A stretch of 64,000 nucleotides of DNA from Perilla frutescens (taxonomy: Eukaryota; Streptophyta; Magnoliopsida; Lamiales; Lamiaceae): the NCBI GenBank assembly GCA_026008535.1, contig BRKX01000001.1, positions 42,317,317-42,381,316 of the forward strand, given 5' to 3'. The notes beneath the pieces were generated by a model. It saw only the letters and a list, made by a program, of their open reading frames with translations. It was not told the origin of the DNA and searched no databases. This document shows, piece after piece, positions 11,240-23,203 of the stretch. A program made the translations under genes and the position numbers. Each line of letters begins with the position of its first letter. The first letter of the stretch is position 1.

Positions 11240-13290
11240 CGAGCCATTTAATTTCATCTATAAATAGGAATGAAATTGTCATCTTGACATTATATTCTTA
11301 TTCTTATTTTGCACCTATCTTATGTGAAAAGCTTTCAGAGTGTCATTTTTTTTAGGTAAGATTACTCTTCTTTTTTTTTCGAATTGAATATATAACCTAA
11401 ATTGTTGTTGGTAATACTAATCATTCATTTTTTATTTTTTTTAATTTGTCTTATGATTCAAGAGGATTCAAGGTGAAGACTATTGAAGTGATGAATATTC
11501 AATTAGAGAAGCAAGATGAATTATATATTTGAAATTTTCGGTGTAGGTTAAAGATAATCTCAAAGAATAAGGTTGTAATGCGGCTCTTAAAATGGAGATT
11601 AGAAGTATTCGGAACATACGCAAAAAAGTATTGCACATTTACTTTGTACATTCAATTCAATCTGAATGCGTAAATGTGTGACTCTTTTTTATTTCAATTT
11701 TCACTTTTTAAAAAAAAAATTGTAACTGATGTGGTGTAATTGTAAATGGATGTAGTTATATTTTGTAATTGAATGATCATATTTGTATTGTGTAATTTTA
11801 GTGTGAATGCTTGACTCTTATCTGAGAATGTTATTTATTCATCATTTATATTGTTATTTTTTTAGACTTTTTTTATTGTTGTACAATATTTTCTTCTATT
11901 ATTTTTTTGGTTTGATTATATCTACTTTTTAACTACAAGAATGAATTAAGATGAATGGTAAGTAATAGGATTATATTTGCTGTAAATTTGAATTGCGTAA
12001 TGATAAATTTGAGTTACATAATTTTAGATCGTTCAATAGCATTTTTGTTGTAGACATAATTTCGATATTATAAATATATAGTATATTTTAATCATCACAT
12101 TTATATATTTTATTTATCCATAAATAGAAATATGGTGATTGAAACTTCTACTTCGTATTATTACAAAATTATCGCATAGCAAAATAATATTTATTTTAAA
12201 AATTTCCAAGAGCACTTGGATTGAATTAATTGACAAAAAAAAAAAAAAAATCAGAAACGTAGTCTATTTTTTTTTTAACTAAGATGTATATGTTGTTTCA
12301 TGGTCTTTGTAGGAAATCAATTAAATATAAATCATCAATAAATTTTTGGATTTTCTATATGTTTCAAATTATTATTGATGAGTGAGAAATTTCTTATTCT
12401 TTTCCATAATTTTTAGGTATTCTATGTATTAATCCGTGTGTGTAGAAAAATATATGTTGGTGTGTGAAAAGAAAAGAATGTGAGCAAAATATTTGTTAGA
12501 GTGTACTAACGTTGTTAATGGAAGGAATAATTGAGATAGCAAATAGATGCATTTAAAAAAATTGTGGGATGAATTTTAGTTGAAAAATTACACACCTTAA
12601 TTAAAGGTTGATGTTTGCATTGTAATTAAAACTAACATTAATTTCATTGCTCTCAATCTGATTAAATGAAATTATATTTCACATTAGTCAACAAGATTTA
12701 GTTAATTATTTTTTTTTTCTTGATGTATTGATTTAATGGAAATTGATTTGATCCGTGTTTAATTTGTATTTGATTTTTTTATTTGGATTATGATCATGGG
12801 AGCAAATATTGCTAACTATTTTTTTGTAAACCTTTGTTTCTTAACATAATATGCGATTGTGATTCTTATTTGTTAGTTTAGCTAGATTGCTATACGGACA
12901 ACTTTTCTCTTTTTAGATGGTACTTCTAAATAAAATATTATTGTAACGGACTTTTTTCTTTAGGCGTTGTTTTGTATTTATGTGAAGTTCTTAATATTAT
13001 CTATTATATATTTACAGATGCAAAAGTAAATGATCATACATACAAAATTAAGTTTTCTCACCCAGATAAAATTTGCAACCAAAACAGTGTACAACTATTA
13101 CAACTAAAATATGTTGGTACGAGAGTCCACATAATTGGGAATACATGGAAAAATGATGTTCTTTTTTATATGAAAATATACAGATTTCATTATTTATATA
13201 CTAAATTAATAATTGAATATACTTTTATTACTGTACATAAATATTATTTTTTAATAATATTCTCTGTGCATCGCACAGGTGATATACTAG
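11240..13290 (+). mobile_element. Helitron remnant; 3' terminus clear, 5' end not located
   Basis: The right end shows the canonical Helitron terminus. A palindrome CTGTGCATCGCACAG at 13264-13278 is followed eight bases later by CTAG at 13287-13290, and the next base is T. Helitrons end in a short hairpin plus CTRR and insert before T. The start is arbitrary: I could not find a convincing TC 5' end. A TATAAATAGG motif at about 11260 and possible exon-like stretches to 11690 suggest a once-transcribed segment inside. No Rep/helicase coding sequence is visible, so this would be a non-autonomous copy. Confidence 0.55.
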
Positions 13291-14109
13291 TTAAAATTTC
13301 AAAACAACAAACATTATGGAACGGAGTATATATATGATAATAAATGGAAGTCGACGGTATTATTTTGGGATGAAAATATATCCATAGATTATGAAATCTA
13401 ACTGCGGGTGGTCAAATACCAATTCCCAAATATTCAAAATTTCGTCCCCTTCAAGAAATTTACCCCAAAAGATAGATTAAGATGAAAAAAATTATCCAGA
13501 TTTTTGGGCAAAAGGGAAGAACAGTAGCAAAATAATGTCTTTTTGGGACAAGTGGAATTAAATGTTGCTATATTTCTCCTATTGACCAGGATCTTTGTCT
13601 TATTTTTCCCAGCAATCTATTATTCTCTTTCTCCAGACAAAAAGTAGTAACTATTTTGAACCCTAAGCATGATCATATTATTAAGCCTATATATACTATA
13701 CATAATACATTCCTTTTTTACTTTATAAGAAATTAGTCATTGGAGGTCAAATACAGATTTATTAACCTAATTATTGGTGCTCATGTTTCTCTGTTGCATT
13801 TTGTGTTACATTTGATGTTGCATAACTATTTTTTTTAATACACTCTAATTGAGGATGGATGAACCCTAAATAGAAAATTTAAATTAAAATAAATCATAAT
13901 AAATTAAAAAATAAAAAAATAATAATTTTTTTGAAAAAATATTGAAGAGTTGCAACAAGATTTGCTACAGGTGATCCCATTTCGTTTTTAATAGGGGGCC
14001 AAATTTTACTCATAAAACATTTTAAAATCGCACAACCAATCATCGGAAAGCCTCAATTTTTTTGTTTTCCGACACCAGAAAAAAAAAAGTGAACTATAGC
14101 AAAAATTTG
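13291..14109. other. Intergenic, no gene seen
   Basis: AT-rich DNA with no coding potential. Nothing structured stands out apart from homopolymer runs near 13900-13935. Confidence 0.5.
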
Positions 14110-14285
14110 TGTGTCATTATTTTACGGGTCAAGATTTATAAGACGGTTGAAGATCTGGATCCAAATATATATTTAGTGGCATATTTATATTTTTGTTGAT
14201 ATTTAATTTGATTAAGTTTATATTCAAATGTTAATCGGTCTCATGAATTTTAACTTGTAAAATAGTCTCACGTCAAAAATATCTA
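14110..14285. mobile_element. Degenerate MITE-like repeat (GGGTCAA / GGTCTCA family)
   Basis: Blocks in order are ACGGGTCAAGATTTATAAGA, AGATCTGGATCCAAAT and CGGTCTCATGAATTTTAACT. The reverse complement of 42050-42225 contains the same blocks in the same order (GGGTCAAAATTAAA, AATCTGGATCTAGAGTCC, AATTCATAAGATGATCTCA). Two diverged copies of one dispersed family are therefore present in opposite orientation. Confidence 0.45.
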
Positions 14286-14435
14286 AAATCTTGAGATTTC
14301 TTTATAACTCTTGGGATGAAATTGTTACCCTTCTAGTCTACAAGACTAAAAATGTTTCCTCCCATAATTATGGGACTAAATCGCCAATCTATTTATTTTA
14401 AATGTATTTTATTGATTTAGGGTCGAAAATATATA

Positions 14436-14676
14436 CTCCCCCGTCCCAATAAGATAGATTGACTAAGATTTTCACAAGGATTACGAAAAATATTAGGAAT
14501 ATAATTAATCAAAAAAGCTTTCTAATATGTTTCTATTTATTTATTTGACAATGAATTAAGGCTTAATGTAAACATATTAAATATGGGTATATGTTAATAA
14601 ATTAGCAAAATATATATAAAAACCGGTCTATATCTCAAAAAAGAAAAATAAGTCTATATGAATGGGACGAAGGGAG
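14436..14676. mobile_element. Stowaway MITE
   Basis: The left end CTCCCCCGTCCCAATAAGAT and right end ATGGGACGAAGGGAG are inverted repeats of the Stowaway type. The element is flanked by TA at 14434-14435 and 14677-14678. It is 241 bp and non-coding. Confidence 0.85.
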
Positions 14677-16454
14677 TATATGTTAATTATTAATATTAGG
14701 GCCTTAAAATGAGAATTATTAATTTAATTACTGAATAATTAAAATTATCAATCTAATGTTAAAAAAACAATGTATTCAATTCTTTTATTTGAAATTATTT
14801 ATTAAATTTAATTAATATATAATTAATGGATGAATTTAATAAAAAAAATTGAAATACATTATTTCCAATCGGGTCTTAGATTTATAGTTTCTATCAATTT
14901 AACTAGTGCCTAAATTGATAGCTTTCATTTTTCATATTTCTGATTGCTAGTTAATTTATCTTTCAGTTTTAAAATTGATAAAACTTGTATTTTGGATTAA
15001 TGCATGATTGATCAAGCTATAAATATAAAACAATATTATCCTGGCATACATGAGAAACAATCAGTCACAATAGACATTTTGCATTGAATGTGTTGATATA
15101 TCATCTATAATTTTCTAATATAGGAAGAATTTTCTCAAAATTTCCTGTTCCAGTAATCCTCGACTATTATTCGATGCGAATCTCCATATATATAAAAAAA
15201 ATTACCGAGTAAATTAGCTAGGGCTAATTAAAATATACAAGATATATATATATATCGTTTGAACAATTAAATATAATCTATATTTCACACACATGCACTA
15301 GGTCAAATATATATTAATTATATCCTGAACTTTAGCATGTTTTACAAAAATATTCCAAACTTCAAAATATGTCAAAAAAATCTAAATTTTCCACTTTTTT
15401 TTTAAAAAAATGTCATATCACTCAATTTACAGTGTCATATTGTTGACAAGACATCTCGTAGTTTAACGTGTAAAATAATGTGGAAGCATTTGTTTCTTCT
15501 CAAAGTGGAATGCGATATTACACGTCATTTTAAACAATGAACTCGGGTGTGCTTTGTCAAAAATTTGATACCGAAAATTAAATTTGAGGGCATTTTTATA
15601 AAAAAATGAGCAAAGATTGAATATTTTTAATTATATATATTTGTTTATTAAGTTCTGCAAAACGAATTACTAAACTTAAGGAAATAAATAACACATTTTG
15701 CCAAATAAATATTATACTCCTTTTCAACTTTATCAAATACAAAAAAAAATCTTGAAACACTTGTAATATATACACACACACACGTACACACATATCTGAT
15801 ATGTGTATTACACGCACATTTCACATGCGACCCTTCTCAACAAATGAGACATGATTGCCTCTTCAATATTCCATGGACCAACAACGCACCTTTTAGGTCC
15901 AGTGAATTTGATTTCACAAATTCACACTTTTTTCTTAAAAAAATATTAATACTTTTTAATTTGTGCATATTTACATAATTGTTTATTACAACTAGCTAGC
16001 TAGTCTCAAACTAATTAAATAACATCGAAGTGTTTTTTAGCTGTCATTATTCTGCATTTCGTTACGGATACATGCTTTTAATTAATTCAGCTTTGAGCAA
16101 TAATCAACTGATTAATAGTGGTGACTGTGTCTCAATATCGAGAGCTCGATCAAGTCTAGTAATAATTAATTAAACTGCAATTCATTAGCTCCAGAATTTG
16201 ACAAATTTAACTTTAAGTCACGAGTTCACTCATTCCACCACTAGTGTCACCTAGCTCTAAGTGAAGAACGAGGACCCTTGCTCAAACGAAGGTAGGGATC
16301 CAATAAGTATTAATTAAGTAGCAATTCATGGATCAAAGGGTAATTAAGTCATTTCCTCAATCTTTTGAAGGCACAATATATAGTCATTCCCTAGCTATAG
16401 GCTGCATCAATTAGATAGTATATATTACTTCCATTTGTATCAAAGAGCAAAACA
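14677..16454. other. AT-rich intergenic DNA
   Basis: No gene is visible. A segment at about 15300-15600 resembles the 'compensated loss' text of the MULE-type MITEs at 21641 and 22350 (ATATCCTGAACTTTAGCATG, ACAAAAATATTCCAAACTTC) and may be an old fragment of that family. A short (AC)n run lies at 15772-15783. Confidence 0.45.
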
Positions 16455-16660
16455 CAATTAAAATGTCCCTTGACATCATCTAATGGTAAAATGGTGTAGC
16501 ATAGAACCAAAGATCTCGAATTTTAACTCCACCATCATCACTAGAGGTGAAGTCAGTCACAACTGAATTTTATTACAAAAATAAAATAAAATTTACTGAA
16601 TGTGCACCTTCAGGTAGTAATTATGGAACCCCTTGTTGTGATCTAAAAAAAATTAAAATA
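16455..16660 (+). mobile_element. SINE-like element with A- and B-box
   Basis: TGGTAAAATGG at about 16484 fits the Pol III A-box consensus TRGYNNARNGG exactly. A weaker B-box-like GATCTCGAATTTTAACTCC follows about 25 bases later. The segment ends near CCCCTTGTTGTGATCTAAAAAAAATT, an A-rich tail at 16647-16657. No target duplication was found. A tRNA-derived SINE is the best explanation. Confidence 0.5.
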
Positions 16661-17009
16661 AGTAGAAATAGGTAGCAATCTATAAATGAGGTTTGAATGT
16701 CCCTTTGACAGTAAAAAAGGTCAATCTGCACACGAGTGTTAAGGGGATTGCTACAACAAACACCAGACAAAGTTTCTCGATCAGTGTGCACCATGCTATC
16801 TCTATAAGGCCTTAATTACTGCCTTAATTAAATTGAAATCACCCCATCAATGAAATTAATCAATCTTCATCACATATTCATAATATATTCAATCTATTAT
16901 AAGTAAATCATATTAATTTCATCTTACATTCCAACTTTATCGACAAACTCCAAAACTATACCGACAATAATACACTATATGTAGCGTTGGTTTCGCTACT
17001 ATCACCACA
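16661..17009. other. Intergenic, no gene seen
   Basis: Ordinary AT-rich sequence; no element recognised. Confidence 0.5.
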
Positions 17010-17162
17010 TGAAAATGCCTATTATATCCGCAGTTGCTATTCGAAAGTGCACTATAAGTAAATCTTGATCTTGTACGGATGTATTGTAATAACTTTCTCA
17101 AATTGAACAACAAACTTGACCCGTAGGGAATCGGTGGAATTCGAAATTAAGACTTATTTAGC
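17010..17162 (-). mobile_element. Diverged minus-strand SINE copy
   Basis: TTATATCCGCAGTTGCTATTC, AAGTGCACTATAAGTAAATC and GTGGAATTCGAAATTAAG follow the same order as the copies at 5016 and 8655. The last block, complemented, reads TTTCGAATTCCAC, a B-box position match. The copy is strongly diverged. Confidence 0.45.
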
Positions 17163-17377
17163 AAAAAAAATATAAATTAAGCAAAATTATTTAATGTATA
17201 ACATACATATTATAGTGAAGATTTGTAGGTAACTAAGGAAACATAATTAAAGTGTTAATAATGGGTGGTCATACTCATATACACCATGATTCACAGTGAA
17301 CCTAGCTATAACTAGTCGTTGAACATGCTTAATTAATTAAGCCCGTGGCTCAAAGGGCCAATTTCTCTGCTATGTAG

Positions 17378-17417
<40 letters not shown>

Positions 17418-17861
17418 TGATAAATTGCACCTAATTAATTAAATTCTTAGCAAATCAAACATTTCTTACATTTTTTTTTTGTAGATACGAAATCAGGAAC
17501 ACAAGTTTTAATTAATATCAATGCTGATGTTATTAAGATTCAGACTAGGATACGAGAGTATATATATGTATATGTACAGCTGCAGAAGATCTAGGATGAG
17601 ATCTAAATCCAATTAAAAAAGAAAATTTCGTGTAAAACATTTGAAAAATAAATTAAGGGAGCTAAAAACTAGTACTAATATTGTTGCAATACAAGAGTTT
17701 GACTTAAGTTGGAGGGTGGGTCTTGGATTTGGCCAAACTCAAACAACCCTTAAATTAATCAATTAAGTGTTTCATGATACATCCAATACAATTTAATTCT
17801 CGGTTAAGTCGGTGCAAATTTTAAAAATAAGTCGACCCTATATCAAATGAAGCTCATTCTG

Positions 17862-17907
<46 letters not shown>

Positions 17908-18185
17908 GATTTTGGCAAATAAGGTGACAACATTCTTTCAAGTAATGTTTCCTAGCTACCGAATAGGTCAGAAAGCATCTGATTAAACGGTTAGAACCAA
18001 TACAATTGTTCTAACTTTTAATTAATATATAGGTATAGTAGCTACTCAAATAAGGAATATTATTATATTTTTCAAATTTTGATCATGTACCATCATCATA
18101 TTTCATACATATGTCATAATTTGAATTAGATTATATAATATAATACCACATACAAAATAAGTACTGTAATGAAAACTAAACACTA
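17163..18185. other. Intergenic DNA with two (TA)n microsatellites
   Basis: No gene is visible. (TA)n runs lie at about 17382-17414 and 17866-17904. Confidence 0.6.
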
Positions 18186-18300
18186 GTCCCGATGGGGATG
18201 GCCTAGCGGTGTAGTGAGGTTGCTTGAAGACCAAAGGTTATGGGTTCGAATCTCCTCAATACGACAAGTCGGGTGTGTGAGTAAAAAAAAATAAAAAAAA
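18186..18300 (+). mobile_element. tRNA-derived SINE
   Basis: The copy starts near GATGGGGATGGCCTAGCGG. TGGCCTAGCGG matches the A-box consensus, and GGGTTCGAATCTCC, about 40 bases later, is a perfect B-box. The 3' part ACAAGTCGGGTGTGTGAGT leads into a tail of A8TA8 type. It shares its whole 3' half with the copy at 7500-7612. It is not a tRNA gene because no acceptor stem can be paired. Confidence 0.8.
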
Positions 18301-18451
18301 CTAAACACTAACTATATTCGAGTGTTTAGACTTTTGTTCTAACTCAATATTATATCTCATATACAGTTTATGATACTCACTCCGAATCACATATATTATA
18401 TATGAAATACAAAAGCGCGTATAGCATATATATATACATACATACATACAT

Positions 18452-18475
18452 GGAGAGAGAGAGAGAGAGAGAGAG
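18452..18475. repeat. (GA)n microsatellite upstream of the P450 gene
   Basis: A (GA)n run of about 24 bases lies roughly 390 bp upstream of the P450 start codon. (GA)n tracts are common in plant promoters, where BPC/GAGA-binding proteins can bind, but no function can be shown from sequence alone. Confidence 0.8.
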
Positions 18476-18692
18476 TGTTGTAAGTGTAAGGCTCACCGTC
18501 ATGGTAGGCTTTCTGAGACATATTTTATGGAAGTATTGACAAAGGATAAGTAGTAGCTCCAGACAAAATAGTTGTAAGTATTAATGTATTGGTCATTTGC
18601 AGCAATTATGTACATTTTTTTTGGAGCAACCAACTTCTGCAAAAAATATTAGTTATTTAAAACCAGTTACAGATTCTTTGCCTGCCTCTGCC

Positions 18693-18703
18693 TATATATT
18701 TAA
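18693..18703 (+). promoter_or_regulatory. Likely TATA box of the P450 gene
   Basis: TATATATTTAA lies about 160 bp upstream of the start codon at 18863, a reasonable distance for a plant 5' UTR of about 130 bases. The following 150 bases are C/T-rich and free of ATG codons in strong context, as expected for a leader. Confidence 0.6.
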
Positions 18704-18862
18704 GCAATCATCCCTCCCATTTAATATCTATCACACACCACATACCAGCAACTTCTATTCAACATTGTCTCCCCCTCTCCATTAATATTCTCTCACATAT
18801 CTCATTTCTTATTCCAAAAACTCACATTTATCTTCATCAGTTTGATCAGCTTCTCTCTCATA

Positions 18863-19103
18863 ATGCATCCAGCAGTTTTGTATGTAGCAGTTATATCGAT
18901 AATCGGCCTAGTGAACTGGCTCTACAACTGGAGAAATCCAAGGTGCAATGGAGTTCTCCCACCTGGTTCAATGGGGTGGCCACTCCTTGGAGAAACCCTT
19001 CATTTCTTTGCTCCAAACACTAGTTCTGATATTCCTCCATTTGTTAAGGACAGGATGCAGAGGTAATTTATAATTATCTCAATCATATATATATTCTTAG
19101 CTT

Positions 19104-19143
<40 letters not shown>

Positions 19144-21043
19144 CATACATGCATATGATGATCACAATGCTGCATATATCTGTGTTTCAGGTATGGAGCT
19201 GTGTTCAAGACTAGTTTGGTGGGACGGCCCGTGATCGTGTCAGCAGATGCAGATCTTAACTACATGGTGTTTCAGCAAGAGGGGAAGTTGTTTCAGAGCT
19301 GGTATCCAGACACATTCACTGAGATATTTGGGAGGCAGAATGTGGGCTCATTGCATGGATTTATGTACAAATACCTTAAGAACATGGTGTTGAAGCTCTT
19401 CGGCCCTGAAAGTCTCAAGAAGATGCTTCTAGAAGTTGAGGAGGCATCCAATAGAAGCTTGAAGCAGTGGTCAATGCAGGGAGTTTTTGATGTCAAGGAA
19501 GCTACTGCAGGGGTAATTATTCATGATATATCATATACATATCCTTTAATTAATTAATTAGGTTGGAAATGTTGGAATTAACTAATTAATGTGTGTGTTG
19601 TTGCAGATGATCTTTGACCTGACTGCAAAGAAGCTGATCAGTTATGATTCAGAATCATCATCTGAGAATCTGAGGGAGAATTTTGTAGCATTCATACAAG
19701 GCTTGATCTCATTTCCTTTGGACATTCCTGGAACAGCCTACCATAGATGCTTGAAGGTATATGCATATACACACACATATATATAGAGAGATTTCATGTC
19801 AAAAAAAGTAGATGATGATGATGGGGATTTGATCGATCAGGGGAGGAAGCAGGCGATGAGGATGCTGAAGAAGATGCTGCAAGAGAGGAGGGAGAGGCCG
19901 AGGAAAGAGGGGTGTGATTTCTTCGATTATGTGGTGGAAGAGCTCCATAGGGAGGACACTGTGTTGACAGAGGGCATTGCTCTGGATTTGATGTTTGTGT
20001 TGCTCTTTGCTAGCTTTGAGACCACCTCTTTGGCTCTCACTCTAGCTACTAAGTTTCTCTCAGATCATCCATTGGTTTTCCAACAACTCAGGGTCAGTAC
20101 TCCAGAATCAAGAATAGATCAAGAATCAAGAATCAAGAATCAAGATCATTATTATAACCTTGCTCTGTATTCATTGCAGGAAGAGCACGACGCGATCATT
20201 AGAAAGAGGGAAACTGCAGATTCTGGACTAACATGGAGTGAGTACAAGTCTATGAAGTTCACATTTCAAGTGAGTCATAGTTATAATTAGTGTCTAATTT
20301 ATTTTGAGTGTGTGTGTGTGTGTTAGTTTCTAATTTATGTTTGTTTTAGTTCACTGACAGAGTTGAAACTGCAGGTGATCAATGAAACAGTGAGACTAGC
20401 AAATATAGTTCCTGGGATTTTCAGAAAAGCAATGAGAGAAACCAAATTCAAAGGTATGTGTATATATAAGGTGTGATATTATTATACACGTGACATGTAT
20501 TAAGAGTATTAATTGGTTGTTGTGGTGCAGGGTATACTATTCCAGCCGGGTGGGCGGTGATGGTATGCCCTCCGGCCGTGCACTTGAACCCGAGCAAGTA
20601 CAAAGACCCCCTCGAGTTCAATCCATGGCGATGGGAGGCAAGTATACGAGTGTGTGTAGTGTAACATTACTCTATATTCGACTAATGTAGGCCGCCTCCT
20701 GATCATGGAAGTCTCGGTTCATGCAGGGTGTTGACACGAACGGTGCCTCGAAGAACTTCATGGCGTTTGGAGGTGGCATGAGGTTCTGTGTAGGAACAGA
20801 CTTCACAAAGTTGCAAATGGCTGTGTTTCTGCATTGCCTAGTTACCAAGTACAAGTAAGAAATAAAGCATAGCCTAATTAACTTTTTTCAGAAATTGGAT
20901 GAGAGAGAGAGAGATGGCTAATTAATTAACATGTTTTGTGTCAATGTATCAGCTGGAAAGCAATCAAAGGAGGAGACATTCTTCGAACTCCCGGTTTGCA
21001 ATTTCCAAATGGATTTCACATTCAAATTTCTCAAAGGGATTAA
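18863..21043 (+). CDS. Cytochrome P450, CYP87 family
   Basis: Membrane-bound haem monooxygenase of the plant CYP85 clan. Nine exons: 18863-19062, 19191-19512, 19607-19756, 19841-20092, 20180-20269, 20375-20453, 20531-20637, 20727-20854, 20953-21043. These give 472 residues, the usual CYP87 length. An N-terminal membrane anchor is followed by the hinge LPPGSMGWPLLGET. The I-helix motif ASFETT is at 281-286, ExxR at 342-345 (ETVR), the PERF-like FNPWRW at 394-399, and the haem-binding FGGGMRFCVG at 414-423 with ligand Cys421. All key residues are intact. The start is the first in-frame ATG; the frame is also open upstream from a TTG. Intron 7 begins with GC instead of GT. CYP87 enzymes act on sterols and triterpenoids, and some CYP87A members cleave the sterol side chain; this enzyme's substrate cannot be read from sequence. 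Family call firm, subfamily CYP87A likely. Confidence 0.93.
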
Positions 21044-21640
21044 AGAGAGATTGCAATTAAAATGGATGTGATCTTTTGGAAAAAGGGACATCAAATTGTG
21101 GTGCCCTTTCTCTCTCCTCCAAATGTGAGGAAATTTTGCTCCAAAAAGAAAACAAAGTTTTGGTTGTTATACAATGTCAGGAAATAGAATGTTTTATGCC
21201 TAGAGAAATAGGGGAGAAGGATGATTATTTGACTTAGATATATATATATATAGGATATGTTTTGTCAGATGTTAATATATATAATTATAATTATATATAA
21301 GCCTTCATTGCATATGTATTGAATCATGTATTGTTGTTTTGCATGGTGATCGGATTCTTACCATGTATAATGTATATGCATTGGAGAAATCAGAAATGTG
21401 CCCTCACTATTATGTTAGTTTCCATCCCACTACTATTTTTTTACCAAATATATATGCAATGTCTCGAGTGGGTTGAGATCAATGTGTAAATAAGAGACGT
21501 ATAGTCCAACTGAAGAGACCTTAAATATCTGACAATCTATGAAGGAAAATAACAAAAAATTGGTGCTCACTAAAAATTATAGAATAATTTTAAATATAAA
21601 ATATGCATTTCTTTAATTTCACTTCAGCCATTATTCTATA
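21044..21640. other. 3' flank of the P450 gene
   Basis: This holds the probable 3' UTR and terminator region of the P450. No single clear AATAAA signal stands out. A TATATATA run at 21239-21252 and AT-rich DNA follow, with no other gene. Confidence 0.5.
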
Positions 21641-21921
21641 GGGAAAATTACACCCTATATTCCAAACTATTAAGGTTATAATAAAAATATCATGAACTAT
21701 GACTAATTACATATTATGTTCTAAACTAACTATTGATATGTATGAATTTGTCCCCACAGTCAAATTTCAACAACGAAAATTCGAATTGGCTCTCTTTTAA
21801 TCAGCATGTTATAGTTATACTCTAAACTCTCCAACATGTTGATTAAAAGCAATCCACGTCGGTTTTTCATAATCGGAATTTAACTCTCGAAACATTTGTT
21901 AATATATAGTGTAATTTTCCC
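21641..21921. mobile_element. MULE-type MITE, copy 1
   Basis: The left end GGGAAAATTACACCCTATAT and right end ATATAGTGTAATTTTCCC are inverted repeats. The flanks TATTCTATA (21632-21640) and TATTCTTTA (21922-21930) match at 8 of 9 positions, a 9-bp target duplication of the length typical for Mutator-like elements. The 281-bp element is non-coding and lies about 600 bp downstream of the P450 stop codon. Confidence 0.8.
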
Positions 21922-22349
21922 TATTCTTTACGGCCTACGTATTTACCAATAATTGTTGCGAATTAAATTTTGATTTTCAATCATTTGGTCGTAGTAAAAG
22001 TTTTTCGAATGTTATAAACTCAAAAAAAGGTCTTAGACCGACATTAAGCTCGTATTTATCCAAGAATTAGAGAAGATATTATTAAAATTCAATATAACTA
22101 CCAATACAAATTAACTTATCATGATAGGAAAATAAAAATAAAAACTAATACAAAAAATTGATTAATTAACCTACATGTTTCGCTGATAATTTGCAACAAC
22201 GAAACTTCTTTGAGTTTGAGAAACAATTTGATGGAGTTCTTTTTCGGTTTAAAGGTTTTTAAAATGAACTCTAAAGTGACAAATTGAAGTTTTTATAAAT
22301 GTAAGTTCAGTCGAATCAATCCCCAAACTACATATGACCATTTCAAAAT

Positions 22350-22697
22350 GGAAAAATTGCGTTTTATGTTCCAAACTACTAAGGTTGCAACCAAAAATGT
22401 CCTATACTATAATTTATTTAAAAAAAAAACCTCATGTCTCAAACTATTGACATTAACAAATTTATCCCCTGAGCTAAATTCAAACAACATAAAACCAACG
22501 TAGCTAACTTTCAATTAAAACCCTCCATCCTGTAAATTAAAAGTGACCCAAATCGTTTTTCCGTCACCAAAAATATAGCTCTCATGACAAATTTGGCAAC
22601 ATGTCAATAATTTAGGATATAAAGTGTAATTAATTATAACTCAGGACATTTTTGTTACAATCTTGTTACAATTCAGGACATAGGGCATAATTTTCCC
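22350..22697. mobile_element. MULE-type MITE, copy 2
   Basis: It is the same family and orientation as the copy at 21641: left end GGAAAAATTGCGTTTTATGT, right end ACATAGGGCATAATTTTCCC, with shared interior text such as CCAAACTACTAAGGTTGCAA. Flanks TTTCAAAAT (22341-22349) and CTTCAAAAT (22698-22706) match at 8 of 9 positions. It is 348 bp, longer than copy 1, which differs by internal deletion. Confidence 0.8.
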
Positions 22698-23203
22698 CTT
22701 CAAAATGCATGCCCTAAATCCATGCATATCAAGTTTCATTAACAAAAATTAGTTTCTTGCCAAACACCAGCAAATTCTTGTCCAGAAACCAAAAATCATC
22801 ACCAATCACCAATTGCGAAAAAAGAGAAAATATTAAATACATCTCTTCCCAAAATATAACACTATAGTTGCAGGCCAAATAAGACACAATATCACCATGA
22901 GATTACAATAAATGAAACACTGTAAGCTATGAGAGGTCAAACTTCAAACACTATTCAATCTCTACCTCTGGTGAGGTAAAGAGACTACATGAAAGAGACG
23001 ATTACAGGCATTAAACCAGAAATGTTAACTGTAGTTCCTTTGATAATTAGATGAAAAAAGGGGAGTTCCTCTAAATAGGGATAACAGGGGTGTGTGGTAA
23101 CTGGTAAGTACAACATATGGTATTGCGCTCGCAATATTATGCTCTGATGTAACTTTTAATTCTAAAAAGAGATTAGACAACAACGGAGGATAATAATTTA
23201 TGG

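Noticed and set aside
12972..13337. 121-codon open frame near the Helitron end
   Set aside because: AT-rich codon use, no recognisable domain, and it runs straight through the Helitron terminus.
18186..18300. Possible tRNA gene (A- and B-box)
   Set aside because: No acceptor or anticodon stem can be paired, and an A tail plus a second copy at 7500 show it is a SINE.
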